A stretch of DNA of 64,000 nt. It comes from Pelobacter seleniigenes DSM 18267. Its GTDB lineage: Bacteria; Desulfobacterota; Desulfuromonadia; Desulfuromonadales; Geopsychrobacteraceae. A model generated the notes under the pieces. That model ran no database searches. It was not told the origin of the DNA and worked only from the letters and a program-made list of their open reading frames with translations. The position numbers and the translations under genes are program-made. The stretch lies in assembly GCF_000711225.1 (NCBI RefSeq), contig NZ_JOMG01000002.1:632501-696500 (forward strand), given 5' to 3'. Shown one piece after another: positions 42,993-54,700 of this stretch (positions are counted from its first letter, which is position 1; each line of letters begins with the position of its first letter).

Positions 42993-45900
42993 GTGTCCCG
43001 CTCTCACCAACATGTGGATTCAGATATTTTTCCAGCAGTGCCCGGATATCTTCGGTCACGGCCTGGTATTGGTCAAGAAACTCCTGTTCCGGTTTGCGGC
43101 CGGTCTCACCGTAACCGAGGCTGAGGGCAACTTTGCGAAATTCCCTGGTCTGGGTTGAAAGCTCATTGATCGATTGATCATGCAACAGCCGCAAGCGGTT
43201 TTCCAAACGGCGCAGAAACCGATAGCCGTTGATCAGCCCCTCGGCATCGGCCCGCGGCAGAAGCTGCTGATCGGCCAGCCCTTCAAGCACGCGAATGGTG
43301 TCCTGTTTTCTCAACTCGGGGTGGGCCCCGCCATACTGCAGCTGCAGGTACTGGGTAACGAATTCGACATCAACCATGCCGCCCCGCCCGGTCTTGATAT
43401 TAAACAGGCCGCCCCCTTCTTTGGCAATCTCCTGCTCCATCCGGCCGCGCAGCCGATAAATCTCCTCTTGCAGGTTCTCCGGCAGCGGCCGGTCAAAGGT
43501 CAGTTCACTGATCGTCTGCTGCACCTGCTGACAGAAATCGTCCGGTCCGCAGACCGTCCGGGCCTTGGTCATAGCCTGACGTTCCCAAGGCTGGGCAGAT
43601 TCCTGGTGGTAACGGCGAAAGGCCGCAAGGCTGGTCACCAACGGGCCCTGATTGCCCGATGGCCGCAGCCGGGTATCGATCTTGTAGACAAAGCCTTCCC
43701 GGGTCACCAGAGTCAGAATGGTGATAATGCGCTGCGCCAACTTGGCAAAATATTCATGATTACTGATCTGCCGAAACTTGTCCCGGTTGGTTCCGGCGAC
43801 GGGGCGGGTGGTGCCCTCCCCTTCGTAAATAAAAATGATATCGAGATCCGAATGATAATTCAGTTCCAGACCGCCCAGTTTCCCCATGCCGACAATGGCA
43901 AAAGCGGACTCCCGAGTCGACTCAACGGGTTCCTGGTCAGGAAACGGCGCACCGAAGCGCCCGGCCAGTTCCTGCCTGGCCAGGACACAGGAATGTTCCA
44001 GGCAGGCCTCCGCCAGCCAGGACAGCTGCCAGGTGGCAACCCCCTGCTTCATCTGACCATGGAGATCATTGAGGGCGATACGCAGGAATTCGGCATTGCG
44101 GAACCGGCGCAACATGTCCAGCCGCTGTTCGAAATCTTCCGCCAGCGCCAGCTCATCGGCCAGCTCCGAGCTTAGCTGGGAGCGCGTCTTAATGCCCTCG
44201 GAGTGGGACTGGGAGACCATGCTGTCGAGCAGTTCAGGACGCTGGATGAAGATCCGCGACAACAGCTGACTCGACCCGAACAAGGCAATCAGCAGCTTGA
44301 CCGTGGCCGGGTTTTCAATCAGCAGGGCGAAGAAGGAATCGCGGGCCCGGATGACATTGAGAAAGGTCTCCAGATTGTTCAACGCCTGATCCGGATTCGG
44401 CGATTCGAGCAGTTCGTTCATCAGCAGCGGCGCCAGTTTTTCCAGGCTGCGCCGCCCCCGCCGGGTCAAGCGTTTATGCGGATCGCCGTCACGCAGGTAT
44501 TGCAGGCTGGCAAAGGCCGCGTCCGGGTTACTGAAGCCCTTTTCTTCCAGGATATCCTTGACCAAATCGGGATCGGCGGCACGATCGAAAATGACATGGA
44601 CTTCCGGCCGCACTGGTTGGCCTTCTTCAACGCTGGAATGGAACAGATCCCTGAACCTGGCGCCGACCGCCTGGCGATGCCGCAGCAGTTGCGCCGCAAA
44701 CTCCTCGCCGTTGGCAAAGCCGCAGCGCCGGGCCAGAACTTCCCTGTCGCGGCGGGCCGCCGGCAGCAGGTGGGTCTGCTGTTCCTGGACGATCTGAATC
44801 CGATGCTCGACCATGCGCAGAAACCGATAGGCCGCATCGAGGGCCTGGCGGTCCTCGGCCGAGACCAGGTCCTCCGCGGCGAGCAGGTTCAGCACCTGCA
44901 GGGAATTGCGGAGCTGCAACTGCGGCCGGGTGCCGGCATTGACCAGTTGATGGGCCTGAATAAAGAATTCGATTTCCCTGATCCCGCCGTTGCCGAGCTT
45001 GAGATTGCGCTCAGGTTCATTTTCCCGTCCCAGGCTGGCGTTGATCTTCTGCTTCATGAGCATGATATCCTCGATCATGCCGAAATCGAGGTAACGCCGG
45101 TAAACGAATGGCTTGAGGCGACGCAGCAGTTCCGTACCGAGCTTGATCGAACCGGCCACCGGGCGGGCCTTGATCATGGCCGCTCGCTCCCAACTCTGCC
45201 CCCAGGACTCATAGTAAACTTCCGCGCCATTCAGGGAGATGGCCAGGTCGCCGTTGTTACCGTCGGGACGCAGCCGGGTATCGACCCGGAAGACGAAACC
45301 GTCCTCAGTCACCTGATGGAGAGCCCGGGTCAGCAGCTCCGCCAATTTGACAAAGTAGCGGTGCAGACTGATCCGTTCCTCACGGCGACCGCCTTCGGTC
45401 TCGCCGTGGGTGGAGGAATAACAATAGATCAGATCGATATCCGAAGAAAAATTCAGCTCGTTGCCGCCGAATTTGCCCATCCCGAGGATGGTCATTTCCG
45501 CAATCCGGGTGGTCCCGTCTTCATCACTTTCGATGGGACAACCGTACTCCTCCTGCAACTGCCGGTCGCAGACCTCATAGGCGCGCTGCAGACTGGCGGC
45601 CGCCAACCCGGAGAGTTCGGCCATGGTCTCTTCCAGGAGGGCCAAGCCACACAAGTCCCGGGCGCCGATGCGCAGAACCTGTGCTGCTTTGTAATGGCGC
45701 AGCCCTTTCTGCAGGGTTGCAAAATCGCTATTCAGGGGGATCTGATCACGCAGATCCGCCAGCATTTGCGCTTCGCTGACGGCTTGATCGATGGCACGCT
45801 GAGAGAACAGTGAGTTGAAGTACTTCTGCTCCCGGCACAGAATTCCGGCCAGAAACGGAGAACCGCCAAGTAGCGTAAGCAGCTGGCGGCGTCCTTCGGA

Positions 45901-46176
45901 ACAGCTCAAAACAGCAACCAGCCGGGAGCGGTCAACGACATTGAACAGCCGCTCCAGCAGGTTCAACGCATAATCCGGATCGGCCGCGACAAAAACCTGC
46001 TTGACCACCCCGGCCAGCAGATCGAGATCCTCCAGCCGTTGTTGAATCAGCTCGAGATTGGCACAGGCCCGCTCCCCCTGCAACAGGGCAAAGCTGTCCA
46101 GCCAGGCGACCAGCGCGGGTCTGTCCTCCTTCAGCAGTTGCAGCTTTTCCCTTATGGCCTGCAGTTCAGGACCCAT
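42985..46176 (-). CDS. glnE: bifunctional glutamine synthetase adenylyltransferase/deadenylylase
   Basis: A 1063-residue two-headed nucleotidyltransferase. Each half has a catalytic signature: GMGKFGGNELNFSSDIDLIY in the N-terminal half (deadenylylase) and GMGKLGGLELNYHSDLDIIF in the C-terminal half (adenylylase), each followed by a VDTRLRP or IDTRLRP segment. It controls glutamine synthetase activity in response to PII and glutamine. GAGGTG precedes the start. It lies 12 bp downstream of mtnA and overlaps the receiver/DnaJ gene. Length is somewhat above the E. coli protein but normal for the family. Confidence 0.97.
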   Translation of the reverse strand: MGPELQAIREKLQLLKEDRPALVAWLDSFALLQGERACANLELIQQRLEDLDLLAGVVKQVFVAADPDYALNLLERLFNVVDRSRLVAVLSCSEGRRQLLTLLGGSPFLAGILCREQKYFNSLFSQRAIDQAVSEAQMLADLRDQIPLNSDFATLQKGLRHYKAAQVLRIGARDLCGLALLEETMAELSGLAAASLQRAYEVCDRQLQEEYGCPIESDEDGTTRIAEMTILGMGKFGGNELNFSSDIDLIYCYSSTHGETEGGRREERISLHRYFVKLAELLTRALHQVTEDGFVFRVDTRLRPDGNNGDLAISLNGAEVYYESWGQSWERAAMIKARPVAGSIKLGTELLRRLKPFVYRRYLDFGMIEDIMLMKQKINASLGRENEPERNLKLGNGGIREIEFFIQAHQLVNAGTRPQLQLRNSLQVLNLLAAEDLVSAEDRQALDAAYRFLRMVEHRIQIVQEQQTHLLPAARRDREVLARRCGFANGEEFAAQLLRHRQAVGARFRDLFHSSVEEGQPVRPEVHVIFDRAADPDLVKDILEEKGFSNPDAAFASLQYLRDGDPHKRLTRRGRRSLEKLAPLLMNELLESPNPDQALNNLETFLNVIRARDSFFALLIENPATVKLLIALFGSSQLLSRIFIQRPELLDSMVSQSHSEGIKTRSQLSSELADELALAEDFEQRLDMLRRFRNAEFLRIALNDLHGQMKQGVATWQLSWLAEACLEHSCVLARQELAGRFGAPFPDQEPVESTRESAFAIVGMGKLGGLELNYHSDLDIIFIYEGEGTTRPVAGTNRDKFRQISNHEYFAKLAQRIITILTLVTREGFVYKIDTRLRPSGNQGPLVTSLAAFRRYHQESAQPWERQAMTKARTVCGPDDFCQQVQQTISELTFDRPLPENLQEEIYRLRGRMEQEIAKEGGGLFNIKTGRGGMVDVEFVTQYLQLQYGGAHPELRKQDTIRVLEGLADQQLLPRADAEGLINGYRFLRRLENRLRLLHDQSINELSTQTREFRKVALSLGYGETGRKPEQEFLDQYQAVTEDIRALLEKYLNPHVGESGTHE

Positions 46177-46188
46177 TGCACCTCTTTT

Positions 46189-47256
46189 TTAATTACGGTT
46201 GACCATTTCTGCCAAGTGTTTATCGTATTGCCCTTTGGCGACGCCATGTTCGGTAATGATGGCGCTGATCAGCCGATGGGGGGTCACATCAAAGGCCGGA
46301 TTGCGAACCTTGACGCCGTCCGGCGCGAGTTGGATGTCTTTCATATGAGTGACTTCCCGGCTGTGGCGTTCCTCAATGGGAATCTGCGAGCCGTCGCTCA
46401 AGCTCAGATCGATGGTTGAAACCGGCGCGGCCACATAGAAGGGGATATTGTGCTCTTTGGCCAGCACCGCAACCGTATAGGTGCCTATTTTATTGGCCAC
46501 ATCACCATTGGCGGCAATGCGGTCGGCACCGACGATGACGCAGTCGATTTCGCCTTTGCTCATCAGGTAGCCAGCCATATTGTCGCAAATCAGGGTCACG
46601 GGAATGTTTTCTTTCTGCAGCTCCCAGGCGGTCAGTCGGGCCCCCTGCAGAAACGGCCGAGTCTCATCGGCCAGCACGGAAATCCGCTTACCGGCAGCCA
46701 CCGCCGCCCGAATCACCCCAAGGGCGGTCCCATACCCGGCTGTGGCCAGGGCACCGGCATTACAGTGGGTCAGGACCCTGGCGCCGTCAGGGAGCAGGAC
46801 CTCGCCGTGTCGCCCCATCTTCCGGTTCAGCATCTCATCTTCCTGGTTAATGGCCAGGGCTTCGTACTCGAGACCGATCTTCAACTCGTTAACACTGCGA
46901 TCCAGGTTGGCATGGGCGAACCGCTTCATCCGATCCAGCGCCCAGAACAAATTGACCGCCGTCGGCCGGGTGGCAGCCAGAACTTCGCATATCGCCTCGA
47001 ACTGACGATAAAATTCCGCGCTGTCCTCGGTGTCGATATCGCGCGCGCCGAACCAGGCCCCGATAGCAGCAGCCACTCCGATGGCCGGCGCGCCGCGCAC
47101 CACCATATCGCGAATCGCCGTGGCAACCTCCTGGTAGGTACTATAGTTCAGCCAGACTTCCTCGCTCGGCAACAGGCGCTGATCAAGCATCTGGCACTGC
47201 CCGGCCACAAAGCGCAGCGGCCTGATGACACTGGTATCAATGGGGCATGAAGACAT
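46189..47256 (-). CDS. mtnA: S-methyl-5-thioribose-1-phosphate isomerase
   Basis: A 355-residue member of the MtnA/eIF2B-related family. Conserved segments are [15 protein letters not shown], the catalytic Cys region [17 protein letters not shown] and the catalytic Asp region [20 protein letters not shown]. It isomerises methylthioribose-1-phosphate to the ribulose form in the methionine salvage pathway. No other mtn gene is in the window; the gene sits between gatB (~100 bp upstream) and glnE. In some bacteria MtnA acts with other salvage branches, so the full pathway cannot be assumed. Confidence 0.95.
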   Translation of the reverse strand: MSSCPIDTSVIRPLRFVAGQCQMLDQRLLPSEEVWLNYSTYQEVATAIRDMVVRGAPAIGVAAAIGAWFGARDIDTEDSAEFYRQFEAICEVLAATRPTAVNLFWALDRMKRFAHANLDRSVNELKIGLEYEALAINQEDEMLNRKMGRHGEVLLPDGARVLTHCNAGALATAGYGTALGVIRAAVAAGKRISVLADETRPFLQGARLTAWELQKENIPVTLICDNMAGYLMSKGEIDCVIVGADRIAANGDVANKIGTYTVAVLAKEHNIPFYVAAPVSTIDLSLSDGSQIPIEERHSREVTHMKDIQLAPDGVKVRNPAFDVTPHRLISAIITEHGVAKGQYDKHLAEMVNRN

Positions 47257-47357
47257 AGGTTCCGTCCTTTTTCCTGTTCGTTAGGTCACTATTTGCAAAA
47301 TACAATAACCGGGTTGCGAAAGCTTCGAAATTATATCGACTTGAGGAAGATTCCCGT

Positions 47358-48791
47358 TCAGCCCAGCTTTTGTTTTAACAACTGATTGGCCAGGCCCGGA
47401 TTGGCCTTGCCTTTGCTGGCTTTCATCACCTGGCCGACGAAAAAGCCCATCAATTTATCTTTTCCCGCCCGATATTCGGCGACCTCGGCGGGATTGGCCG
47501 CGATCACTTCATCGATCAGCGCTTCGATGGCGCCACTGTCCGAAACCTGTTTGAGCCCCTTCTCCTCAATGATCTGATCGGCCGGGCGCCCCGATTGCCA
47601 GACTTCATCAAAGACGGTTTTGGCGATTTTCCCGGAGATGGTTTTATCGTCAATCCGCTTGAGGATGCCGGCCAGCAATTCCGGCGTCAGCGGGCATTCC
47701 GTGATGGCGATATTGTTATCCTTCAGGGCGCCAAGGACTTCGCTCATCACCCAGTTGGAGCAGAGTTTCGGATTATCATGCAACACCACCAGGGCATCAA
47801 AATATTCGGCCACCGGCCGCTCCGCGGACAACACCCCGGCGTCGTAGGCGGGCAGCCCCAGTTCCTCCTGATAACGCTTGATCTTGGCAGCGGGCATCTC
47901 CGGCAGTTCACTGTTCACCTGCGCGATCCATTCGGCGGAAACTTCCAGCGGCAGCAGATCGGGATCGGGGAAGTAGCGGTAATCGTGCGCCTCCTCTTTG
48001 CCACGCATGGAACGGGTCATCCCGCTGTCGGCGTCGAACAGGCGCGTTTCCTGGATAATCTTGCCGCCGTCCTCAATCACTTCGATCTGGCGCTCGACCT
48101 CATATTCGATGGCCTGCTTAATAAAACGGAATGAGTTGAGATTTTTCAGCTCGGCACGGGTGCCAAATTCCTGCTGACCCCAGGGGCGGATCGACACGTT
48201 GGCGTCGCAGCGGAACGAACCTTCCTCCATGTTGCCGTCACAAACGCCCAAATAGACCACGGTCTGATGGAGCTGGCGGAGATAGGCGATGGCCTCATCG
48301 GCACTGCGCATGTCCGGTTCGGAGACCACTTCCAGCAGCGGGGTACAGGCCCGGTTGAGGTCGACGGAGGAACTGCTGCTGTCGGTATGGAGCAGTTTTC
48401 CCGCATCCTCTTCCATATGGATCCGGGTGATCCCAACCCGTTTGGGACCCAGCTCTTCCGTCTCGATATCAAGCCAGCCATGCTCGCAGATCGGCAGCTC
48501 AAACTGGGAGATCTGATAGCCTTTGGGCAAATCCGGATAAAAATAATTTTTCCGGGCAAACACCGAGCGCGGGGCGATCTGGCAATTGGTTGCCAAACCC
48601 GCCCGGATGGCGTATTCAACCACCTGTCGGTTGAGGACCGGCAACGCCCCGGGCAGGCCCAGGCAAACCGGGCAGGTCTGGGAATTGGGGGACTGGCCGA
48701 ACGCAGTTGAACAGCCACAGAAGATTTTGCTCTTGGTGGTGAGCTGAACATGGACTTCCAGCCCGATGACAACTTCGTATTTCGAATTCAT
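47358..48791 (-). CDS. gatB: aspartyl/glutamyl-tRNA amidotransferase subunit B
   Basis: A 477-residue GatB of normal length. It starts [14 protein letters not shown] and has the Zn-binding Cys pattern ([17 protein letters not shown]), the kinase-like segment [13 protein letters not shown], and a C-terminal tRNA-binding YqeY-like helical tail ([17 protein letters not shown]). With GatA and GatC it converts Glu-tRNA(Gln) and Asp-tRNA(Asn) to the amidated forms. ATG 48791 is the conserved start; a longer frame to 48932 overlaps gatA and is rejected. Confidence 0.97.
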   Translation of the reverse strand: MNSKYEVVIGLEVHVQLTTKSKIFCGCSTAFGQSPNSQTCPVCLGLPGALPVLNRQVVEYAIRAGLATNCQIAPRSVFARKNYFYPDLPKGYQISQFELPICEHGWLDIETEELGPKRVGITRIHMEEDAGKLLHTDSSSSSVDLNRACTPLLEVVSEPDMRSADEAIAYLRQLHQTVVYLGVCDGNMEEGSFRCDANVSIRPWGQQEFGTRAELKNLNSFRFIKQAIEYEVERQIEVIEDGGKIIQETRLFDADSGMTRSMRGKEEAHDYRYFPDPDLLPLEVSAEWIAQVNSELPEMPAAKIKRYQEELGLPAYDAGVLSAERPVAEYFDALVVLHDNPKLCSNWVMSEVLGALKDNNIAITECPLTPELLAGILKRIDDKTISGKIAKTVFDEVWQSGRPADQIIEEKGLKQVSDSGAIEALIDEVIAANPAEVAEYRAGKDKLMGFFVGQVMKASKGKANPGLANQLLKQKLG

Positions 48792-48849
48792 TTCACAACC
48801 TTGTCGTGTCTCAAAAGATGGCAACAGCGCATGCGCCCGGTCCTGTTCG

Positions 48850-50310
48850 TCAGCCCAGTTCGGGAACCCGGCCGCCCCAATCGGTCGCTTCTTCAAAAGC
48901 GTAAGCCGCCTGCAGGATGTCCGCCTCGGCAAAGGGCTGCCCGATCAGCTGCAGGCCGATGGGCAAACCTTCACTGCTCACACCGCACGGCAGACTGAGT
49001 GCGCAGGTCCCGGCCAGGTTGACCGGAATGGTGAAAATGTCGGACAGGTACATCTGCAACGGGTCGTTGACCTTTTCGCCGATTTTGAACGCCGGGGTCG
49101 GTGCAACCGGGGTCAGCAGCAGGTCAACCTGGGCAAAAGCATTCAAAAAGTCCTGGCGCACCAGCGTCCGTACCTTCTGTGCTTTGAGGTAATAGGCATC
49201 GTAATAACCGGAGGACAGGGCATAGGTTCCGAGCATGATCCGGCGTTTGACTTCGGCGCCGAAACCAGCAGCCCGGGTCTCCTGATACATGCCGATCAGC
49301 CCCTGCCCCGAATCCTTTCTGGCTCCGAAGCGCACTCCGTCATAACGGGCCAGGTTACTGGAGGCTTCCGCAGTGGCGATCAGGTAGTAACAGGCCACCG
49401 AATAATCGGTGTGGGGCAGGCTGACCTCAACGATCTCCGCGCCCAGGCCGCGATAGACCTCAATCGCTTCGGCAACGGCCCGTTTGACATCGGGGTCGAG
49501 CCCCTCGATAAAGTATTCCCGGGGCAGACCGATCTTTTTCCCGGCCACTCCGTTCTTGAGGGTGGCGAGATAATCGGGAACCGGACAGTCGACGGACGTC
49601 GAATCCGCGGAGTCATAGCCGGCGATGGCCCCCAGCAGCAGAGCACAGTCCTCAACCGAGCCGGCCAGCGGGCCAACCTGATCGAGGGACGAAGCGTACG
49701 CGATCACCCCGTAGCGGGAGACCCGCCCATAGGTCGGTTTGAGGCCGACCACGCCACAGTGAGACGCGGGCTGGCGAATGGACCCGCCGGTATCCGTGCC
49801 CAGCGCGGCAACCACCTGCCGGGCCGCGACCGCGGCGGCACTGCCGCCCGATGACCCGCCGGGAATCCGCTCCAGGTCCCAGGGGTTTTTGACCGGTCCG
49901 GCGGCGCTGTTCTCATTGGAACTGCCCATGGCAAATTCATCCATGTTCAGCTTGCCGACAATAACCGCCCCCTGGGCAGTCAGCCGAGCCACGGCTGTAG
50001 CCGTATAGGGGGAAACGTAGTTAGCTAGGATCTTCGAGCCGCAGGTGGTCGGCAAATCGGTGACGTTGAAAATATCCTTGACCGCCAAAGGAATCCCGAG
50101 CAAGGGAGCAGTCTCGCCACCGGCGATCCGCCGATCGGCTTCAGCCGCGGCCACGAGCGCCTCTTCTGCGCAGACCGTGATAAAAGCATTCAGCTGTTCA
50201 TCGGTCGCCTCAACCCGCTCCAGGCAGGCCCGGGTCAACTCGACCGCCGTCACCCGCCCGGCCTGCAGTTCCCGGCGCATCTCTGCAATAGTCATTTGTT
50301 CAAAAGCCAT
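48850..50310 (-). CDS. gatA: aspartyl/glutamyl-tRNA amidotransferase subunit A
   Basis: A 486-residue amidase-signature enzyme. The Ser-cisSer-Lys triad regions are visible: Lys in [12 protein letters not shown], and Ser-rich [15 protein letters not shown] with [14 protein letters not shown]. It releases ammonia from glutamine or asparagine for GatB. A 7-bp hairpin (GAGCCGT/ACGGCTC, 50321-50342) lies just ahead of its CCGGAG ribosome site, in the 76-bp gap after gatC, and might tune translation. It precedes gatB by 58 bp. Confidence 0.97.
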   Translation of the reverse strand: MAFEQMTIAEMRRELQAGRVTAVELTRACLERVEATDEQLNAFITVCAEEALVAAAEADRRIAGGETAPLLGIPLAVKDIFNVTDLPTTCGSKILANYVSPYTATAVARLTAQGAVIVGKLNMDEFAMGSSNENSAAGPVKNPWDLERIPGGSSGGSAAAVAARQVVAALGTDTGGSIRQPASHCGVVGLKPTYGRVSRYGVIAYASSLDQVGPLAGSVEDCALLLGAIAGYDSADSTSVDCPVPDYLATLKNGVAGKKIGLPREYFIEGLDPDVKRAVAEAIEVYRGLGAEIVEVSLPHTDYSVACYYLIATAEASSNLARYDGVRFGARKDSGQGLIGMYQETRAAGFGAEVKRRIMLGTYALSSGYYDAYYLKAQKVRTLVRQDFLNAFAQVDLLLTPVAPTPAFKIGEKVNDPLQMYLSDIFTIPVNLAGTCALSLPCGVSSEGLPIGLQLIGQPFAEADILQAAYAFEEATDWGGRVPELG

Positions 50311-50386
50311 AACAACTCCGGAGCCGTCATCAACAACGGCTCTGCTTTGTGGTGAAATCAGTTATTCCATCAGGCCGCCAGGCCAC

Positions 50387-50674
50387 TTATTCGATGACTT
50401 TCGGTACCTTGAAACAGTCACCGTCCGCACGGGGCGCATTCTGCAAGGCCCGCTCAATGCCAATCGACGCCTTGACCTCATCGGCGCGGAAGGCATTGGC
50501 CATGGGGACGGCATGGGCCGTCGGTTCAATTCCATCGGTATTCAGTTCATTCAACTTGTCAACATAGCCCAGGATGGCGTCCATCTGCCCGGTCATCAGC
50601 TCCAGCTCTTCCGGCTCCAGGGTCAGACGCGCCAGGCGGGCGACATATTCAACATCTTGGCGACTAATCTTCAT
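50387..50674 (-). CDS. gatC: aspartyl/glutamyl-tRNA amidotransferase subunit C
   Basis: A 95-residue GatC of standard length: VEYVARLARLTLEPEELELMTGQMDAILGYVDKLNELNTDGIEPT, then the conserved R-A-D-E segment and a C-terminal FKVPKVIE. It clamps GatA to GatB. ATG 50674 is preceded by GAGGACC; codons back to 50707 are not conserved. It is the first gene of the gatCAB set. The 188-bp gap upstream contains a strong stem (GGCTGCTC/GAGCAGCC near 50737-50767), perhaps the mrp terminator or a leader element. Confidence 0.93.
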   Translation of the reverse strand: MKISRQDVEYVARLARLTLEPEELELMTGQMDAILGYVDKLNELNTDGIEPTAHAVPMANAFRADEVKASIGIERALQNAPRADGDCFKVPKVIE

Positions 50675-50862
50675 GCGGTCCTCAACGTCCCTGCGTGGTG
50701 TTGTCAATTTCAGCTACTGCCTGTGGCAATCCCCGACTGGCTGCTCCGGCAGGAAGGCGGAGAGCAGCCGGGGAATACGGATTTCCCGTGTCTTTCCAAG
50801 GGGCCTCAGCAGCTCCCTAGAAATAGCATCTTAAACGCTTGCAAGCAAGAGTCCGGCGCGCC

Positions 50863-51732
50863 TCAGTCGGCCGCACAATAATCGCACACCGCCTTTGCAA
50901 CCGTGCGCAATGCTTCACTGTTGGCAGAATCCGGATGGGCCAGCAGGTGAGGCTGCCCGGCATCGCCGCCGATGACCACCAACGGCTCAAAGGGGATCTC
51001 GGCGAGCAGCTTGATTCCGGTCTTCTCAGCCAGTTTCTGGGCTCCGCCGCGCTTGAAAATATCCGATTTACCGCCGCAATGAGGGCAGATAAAACCGCTC
51101 ATATTCTCGACCAGGCCGACCACCGGCAATTTCAGTTCGCGGCAGAAACTGAGGGATTTTTCCACATCGGTCAGCGCCACGTCCTGCGGTGTGGTGACCA
51201 CCACCGCAGCCGCGCGGGAACCGAGCAGCTGGACAGCGCTCAAGGGCTCATCACCGGTCCCGGGCGGGCAGTCGAGAAGCAGGTAGTCGAGCTCACCCCA
51301 GACAACATCGGACAGCAGCTGCTGGATAGCGCCATGTTTCATCGGTCCACGCATGATCGTCGCGTCACCGGTGGACTCGAGCAGAAAACCGATGGACATG
51401 ACCTTCAGGTCGCCGGTTTCGAGCGGATAAATACCGTTCTCATCCGCGTTCGGGTGTTGCCCCTCAAGGCCGAACATCTTGGGAATGCTCGGGCCGTGCA
51501 GATCGATATCGAGCAAACCGACCTTGTTCCCCTGCTGGGCCAAAGCCAGGGCCAGGTTGACGGCAGTGGTGCTTTTCCCGACGCCGCCCTTCCCGGACAT
51601 GACGACGATCTTGTGCTTGACACCGCACATTCTCCGGTCCAGGGCCTGGCGCATCTGGGATTGTTGATCGTTGGCCTGCCCTGGCTGTTTGACCGAGCAG
51701 GAGCTGTCGCTACAACTGTCACAACTACTCAT
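50863..51732 (-). CDS. mrp: Mrp/NBP35-family iron-sulfur cluster carrier ATPase
   Basis: A 289-residue P-loop ATPase of the Mrp/ApbC/NBP35 group. The deviant Walker A SGKGGVGKST is at 46-55, with the downstream signature GLLDIDLHGPSIPKMFG. The C-terminal CPHC (in FICPHCGGKSD) likely binds a bridging 4Fe-4S cluster. The N-terminus carries an extra Cys set (CDSCSDSSC) resembling the NBP35 N-terminal cluster site. It delivers Fe-S clusters to apoproteins. Placed 21 bp downstream of the receiver/SARP gene. Confidence 0.93.
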   Translation of the reverse strand: MSSCDSCSDSSCSVKQPGQANDQQSQMRQALDRRMCGVKHKIVVMSGKGGVGKSTTAVNLALALAQQGNKVGLLDIDLHGPSIPKMFGLEGQHPNADENGIYPLETGDLKVMSIGFLLESTGDATIMRGPMKHGAIQQLLSDVVWGELDYLLLDCPPGTGDEPLSAVQLLGSRAAAVVVTTPQDVALTDVEKSLSFCRELKLPVVGLVENMSGFICPHCGGKSDIFKRGGAQKLAEKTGIKLLAEIPFEPLVVIGGDAGQPHLLAHPDSANSEALRTVAKAVCDYCAAD

Positions 51733-51753
51733 GGTTCTCCACTCTCCTTTAAT

Positions 51754-54700
51754 TCAGATATCATCTTCGGCGGGCACCCATTGCCCTTCCAAAGATTCGA
51801 TCAGCTCAGCAATCTCCTCGGGATCATAATCCTCCTCCTGGAGTGCTTTGCTATATAACGCCAAAAGATTTGTGGCTGCCCGGTGATCGTGCTGCCGCCG
51901 ATAAAGCTGCAAAAGGCGGCGCACGATGGAATCCCGGGTCGGATCAATGACCAGCCCCTGTTGCAGGATCGCGATCGCTTCGTCGTACTTGCGGCGCTCC
52001 TGCAGCAGCCGAGCGAGGCTGCTGATCTGTTCCAGCCGCAGCTGGGTCAGGTGATCACGCAGTAATGCCAGGTTACCGCCCAGGTCATGCCCGGACAGGA
52101 ATTCCCCGGTCCAGAGCTGGGCCATTTTCCAGAAGGCGTGCTCGGCCTGCAAAAAATGTTCGCGTTGCAAATGGTAACGCGCCTGCTCCATGAACTCGGC
52201 AAACCGTACCGTGTCGATGCGGGCGTTCCTGAGCGAAAGCAGTCCTTTTTCCAAAATCAGGTAGTCCCGCCGGATTCGTTGTCCAAAAGCCCCTTCCAGC
52301 GCCTTGCGCAGCCGTGAATGGGCGGTATCAAAACTGTTGCGGGCCTTGGAAGGGGGGCTGTCCGGCCACAGCATCGCCATAATCGATTCGATGCTGAGAG
52401 TCTGCCCCGGGGCCGCAACCAAGAGGGCGAAAATCTGCCGGGAGGCCTGGCCGATCTCACCCAGATCGAAGCTTTGCTGTTGCAATTGGATGCGAAACTG
52501 ACCCAGGCACTTCACTTCCAGCAACGGGCACAGCAGGATTGCCGGGTCCGGACTGAATGCCTGGCCGGCAAACTCCGCCAGCAGGGGCTCGAGCAGATCC
52601 CGCTCAGCCCGACTTTCCAGTAACCCCGCCAAGGCTTCCAACAGCTCCGGGATCAGCCCCCAGAAAAAGGCGCAGTCCTGACGCCGCTGAAACTCCAGGA
52701 AAAACCGCAGCTGCTCCCGCGCCTGTTCCCGCCGCCCAAGTTTGCACTGGATTGCGGCCTGCCAGGCATGCAGCCCGGGGCGAATCCGCTCTTCCCCACA
52801 GCGTTGCGACTCTGCCAGGCCTTCGTTCAATAATTTTTCCGCGGTGGGAAACCGCTCCCCGGCAGCGCAGGTCAGCGCCGCAAACAGCAGGTTTTCAATC
52901 CGGTACAGCGGGCCTCCGGCCTGTTCACGCAGGCACAGGGCCGTAGCCGAGTCTCTCTCCGCCGCATCGTGCTGCCCGGCCAGGGCATGAAGCCAGCCGC
53001 GCAGTTGCAGCAAACGACTTAACTGATGACTGTGGCTGGAACCCTTGCTGTTCAGCAGCGCAGTGTCCACCAGCTCTGCGGCATGCTCTTTTTCACCACA
53101 GGCCAGCAACAGCATGGCCTGATAATAATTGAGCAACGGCCCGATGGCAGAGCGCTGCATCTGCCCCGGACTGAGCTGCGAACGAAGGATCTCCCGCTGT
53201 CTGGAAAATCCGCCGGCATCGCCATGCCCATGGAGCAGCGAACAACCGATCAAACCCAGCAGTTGGCAGGCTGAAAACCGTTCCAGATTCTCCCGGTGCC
53301 CGGCCTGGTGCTCCAAGGCAGTGGCAACGACCCGGTAACGCCCCTGCCAGAGGGCCTGCATGCCCCGCAACACGGCAAATTCGATTTGCTGCTCACTCAA
53401 ACACAATTGCTGGGCTTCGGCCAGACCGATGCTGGCCAGGCTGTCAACGGTGTCCAGCCGCCCGGCAAAAAATAATTCCGCCAGACCCAGTGCGTAGGTG
53501 ATTTTCAGACGTTCAACCGCGGCACAGCTGTCACTATAGGCGGCATACAACTTTCTGAAATCCTCCAGTCGCCCCTGCCAGCGTTCAAAACAACCATCCA
53601 CAGCCAGGGAAAGCATCACCTGGACGGTCGCCGTCAGCAGCATGCCACGAGAATCCTCAGCCGATGCAAAACGCTGATAGGCCAACTCCAGCCAGTCCAC
53701 CGCCTCATTTGAAAAAGCATGCAGCTCCGTGATTCCGCGGAACAGCGCCAGCCAACTGTCGGCGGCGGTCAGGTCGGCAGGGATCGCGCTGATTAAGGGG
53801 CCGATCTCGCGCTGATAGCGGCTGTCCACCAGGGCCAGACCGAACTGGCTGAGCATCTGTGCCATGGCGGAAAAGTCGCGCGCCTCCAGCAGACAGTTCA
53901 GGGCTGCATCAAAACGGCCTTCGAGCCGGTACCATTCGGCCGCCGCCTGGTAAACCAGCTGGCGTTCCGCGGCCGTCAGATCCAACTCGGCCTTTTCACG
54001 CAAGAAAGCCCTGGTCCCGGGCTTGATGAGCAAAACCGTTTCTTTTTCGACAGTGGCAGTCAGCACCAGCCCGTGCCGCTGCAGATAATCGATAACCGCC
54101 CGAATATCAGTAATTTCACTCAGACTCTGGGCCAACCGAACCGGCACCGATTCCAGCAACGCCAGCTTCAGCACCGTCCGCCGCCAGGGCAAAGGGAATT
54201 CGGTCGTCAAGGTTTCGAAGAACCGGCGATCATCCAGTTCATGGGGATCGGCCAGATCTTCAGCCAGGCGCAGCAACATGCTCCGGTCCTGTTCCCTGAG
54301 CTGACCATCACCGGTAATCATCAGGCCGCTGAGCCAGCGCAGGCGCGCCGAGTGATCCTGCAGTTGCTGTTCCAGCTGCTGCTGATTGCTGCGACTGCGG
54401 CGTTCGTCAGCACACATCCGCAGCATCACTTTAACCCTGGCCAGCATTTCCACATTGCTGATCGGCTGAGAAATAAAGTCGTAGGCGCCGACATCAAGCC
54501 CTTCGGCGCGCATCGTCGGCGAGGCAAGATGAGCGGTGATCAGAACCAGCGGGATCTCGGCGGTCTGCGGTTGCTGACGCAACCTGCGACACATCTCCAA
54601 TCCACTCATCTCCGGCATCTGCACATCGATGAAGGCCCCGTCGACCGCTTCCCGCGCACAGATGGCCAGCCCCTCCCGGGCACTGCGGGCGGTCAGGACC

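Noticed and set aside
44203-45813. 536-codon open frame antisense to glnE
   Set aside because: Shadow of a GC-rich coding strand; glnE motifs are intact on the other strand.
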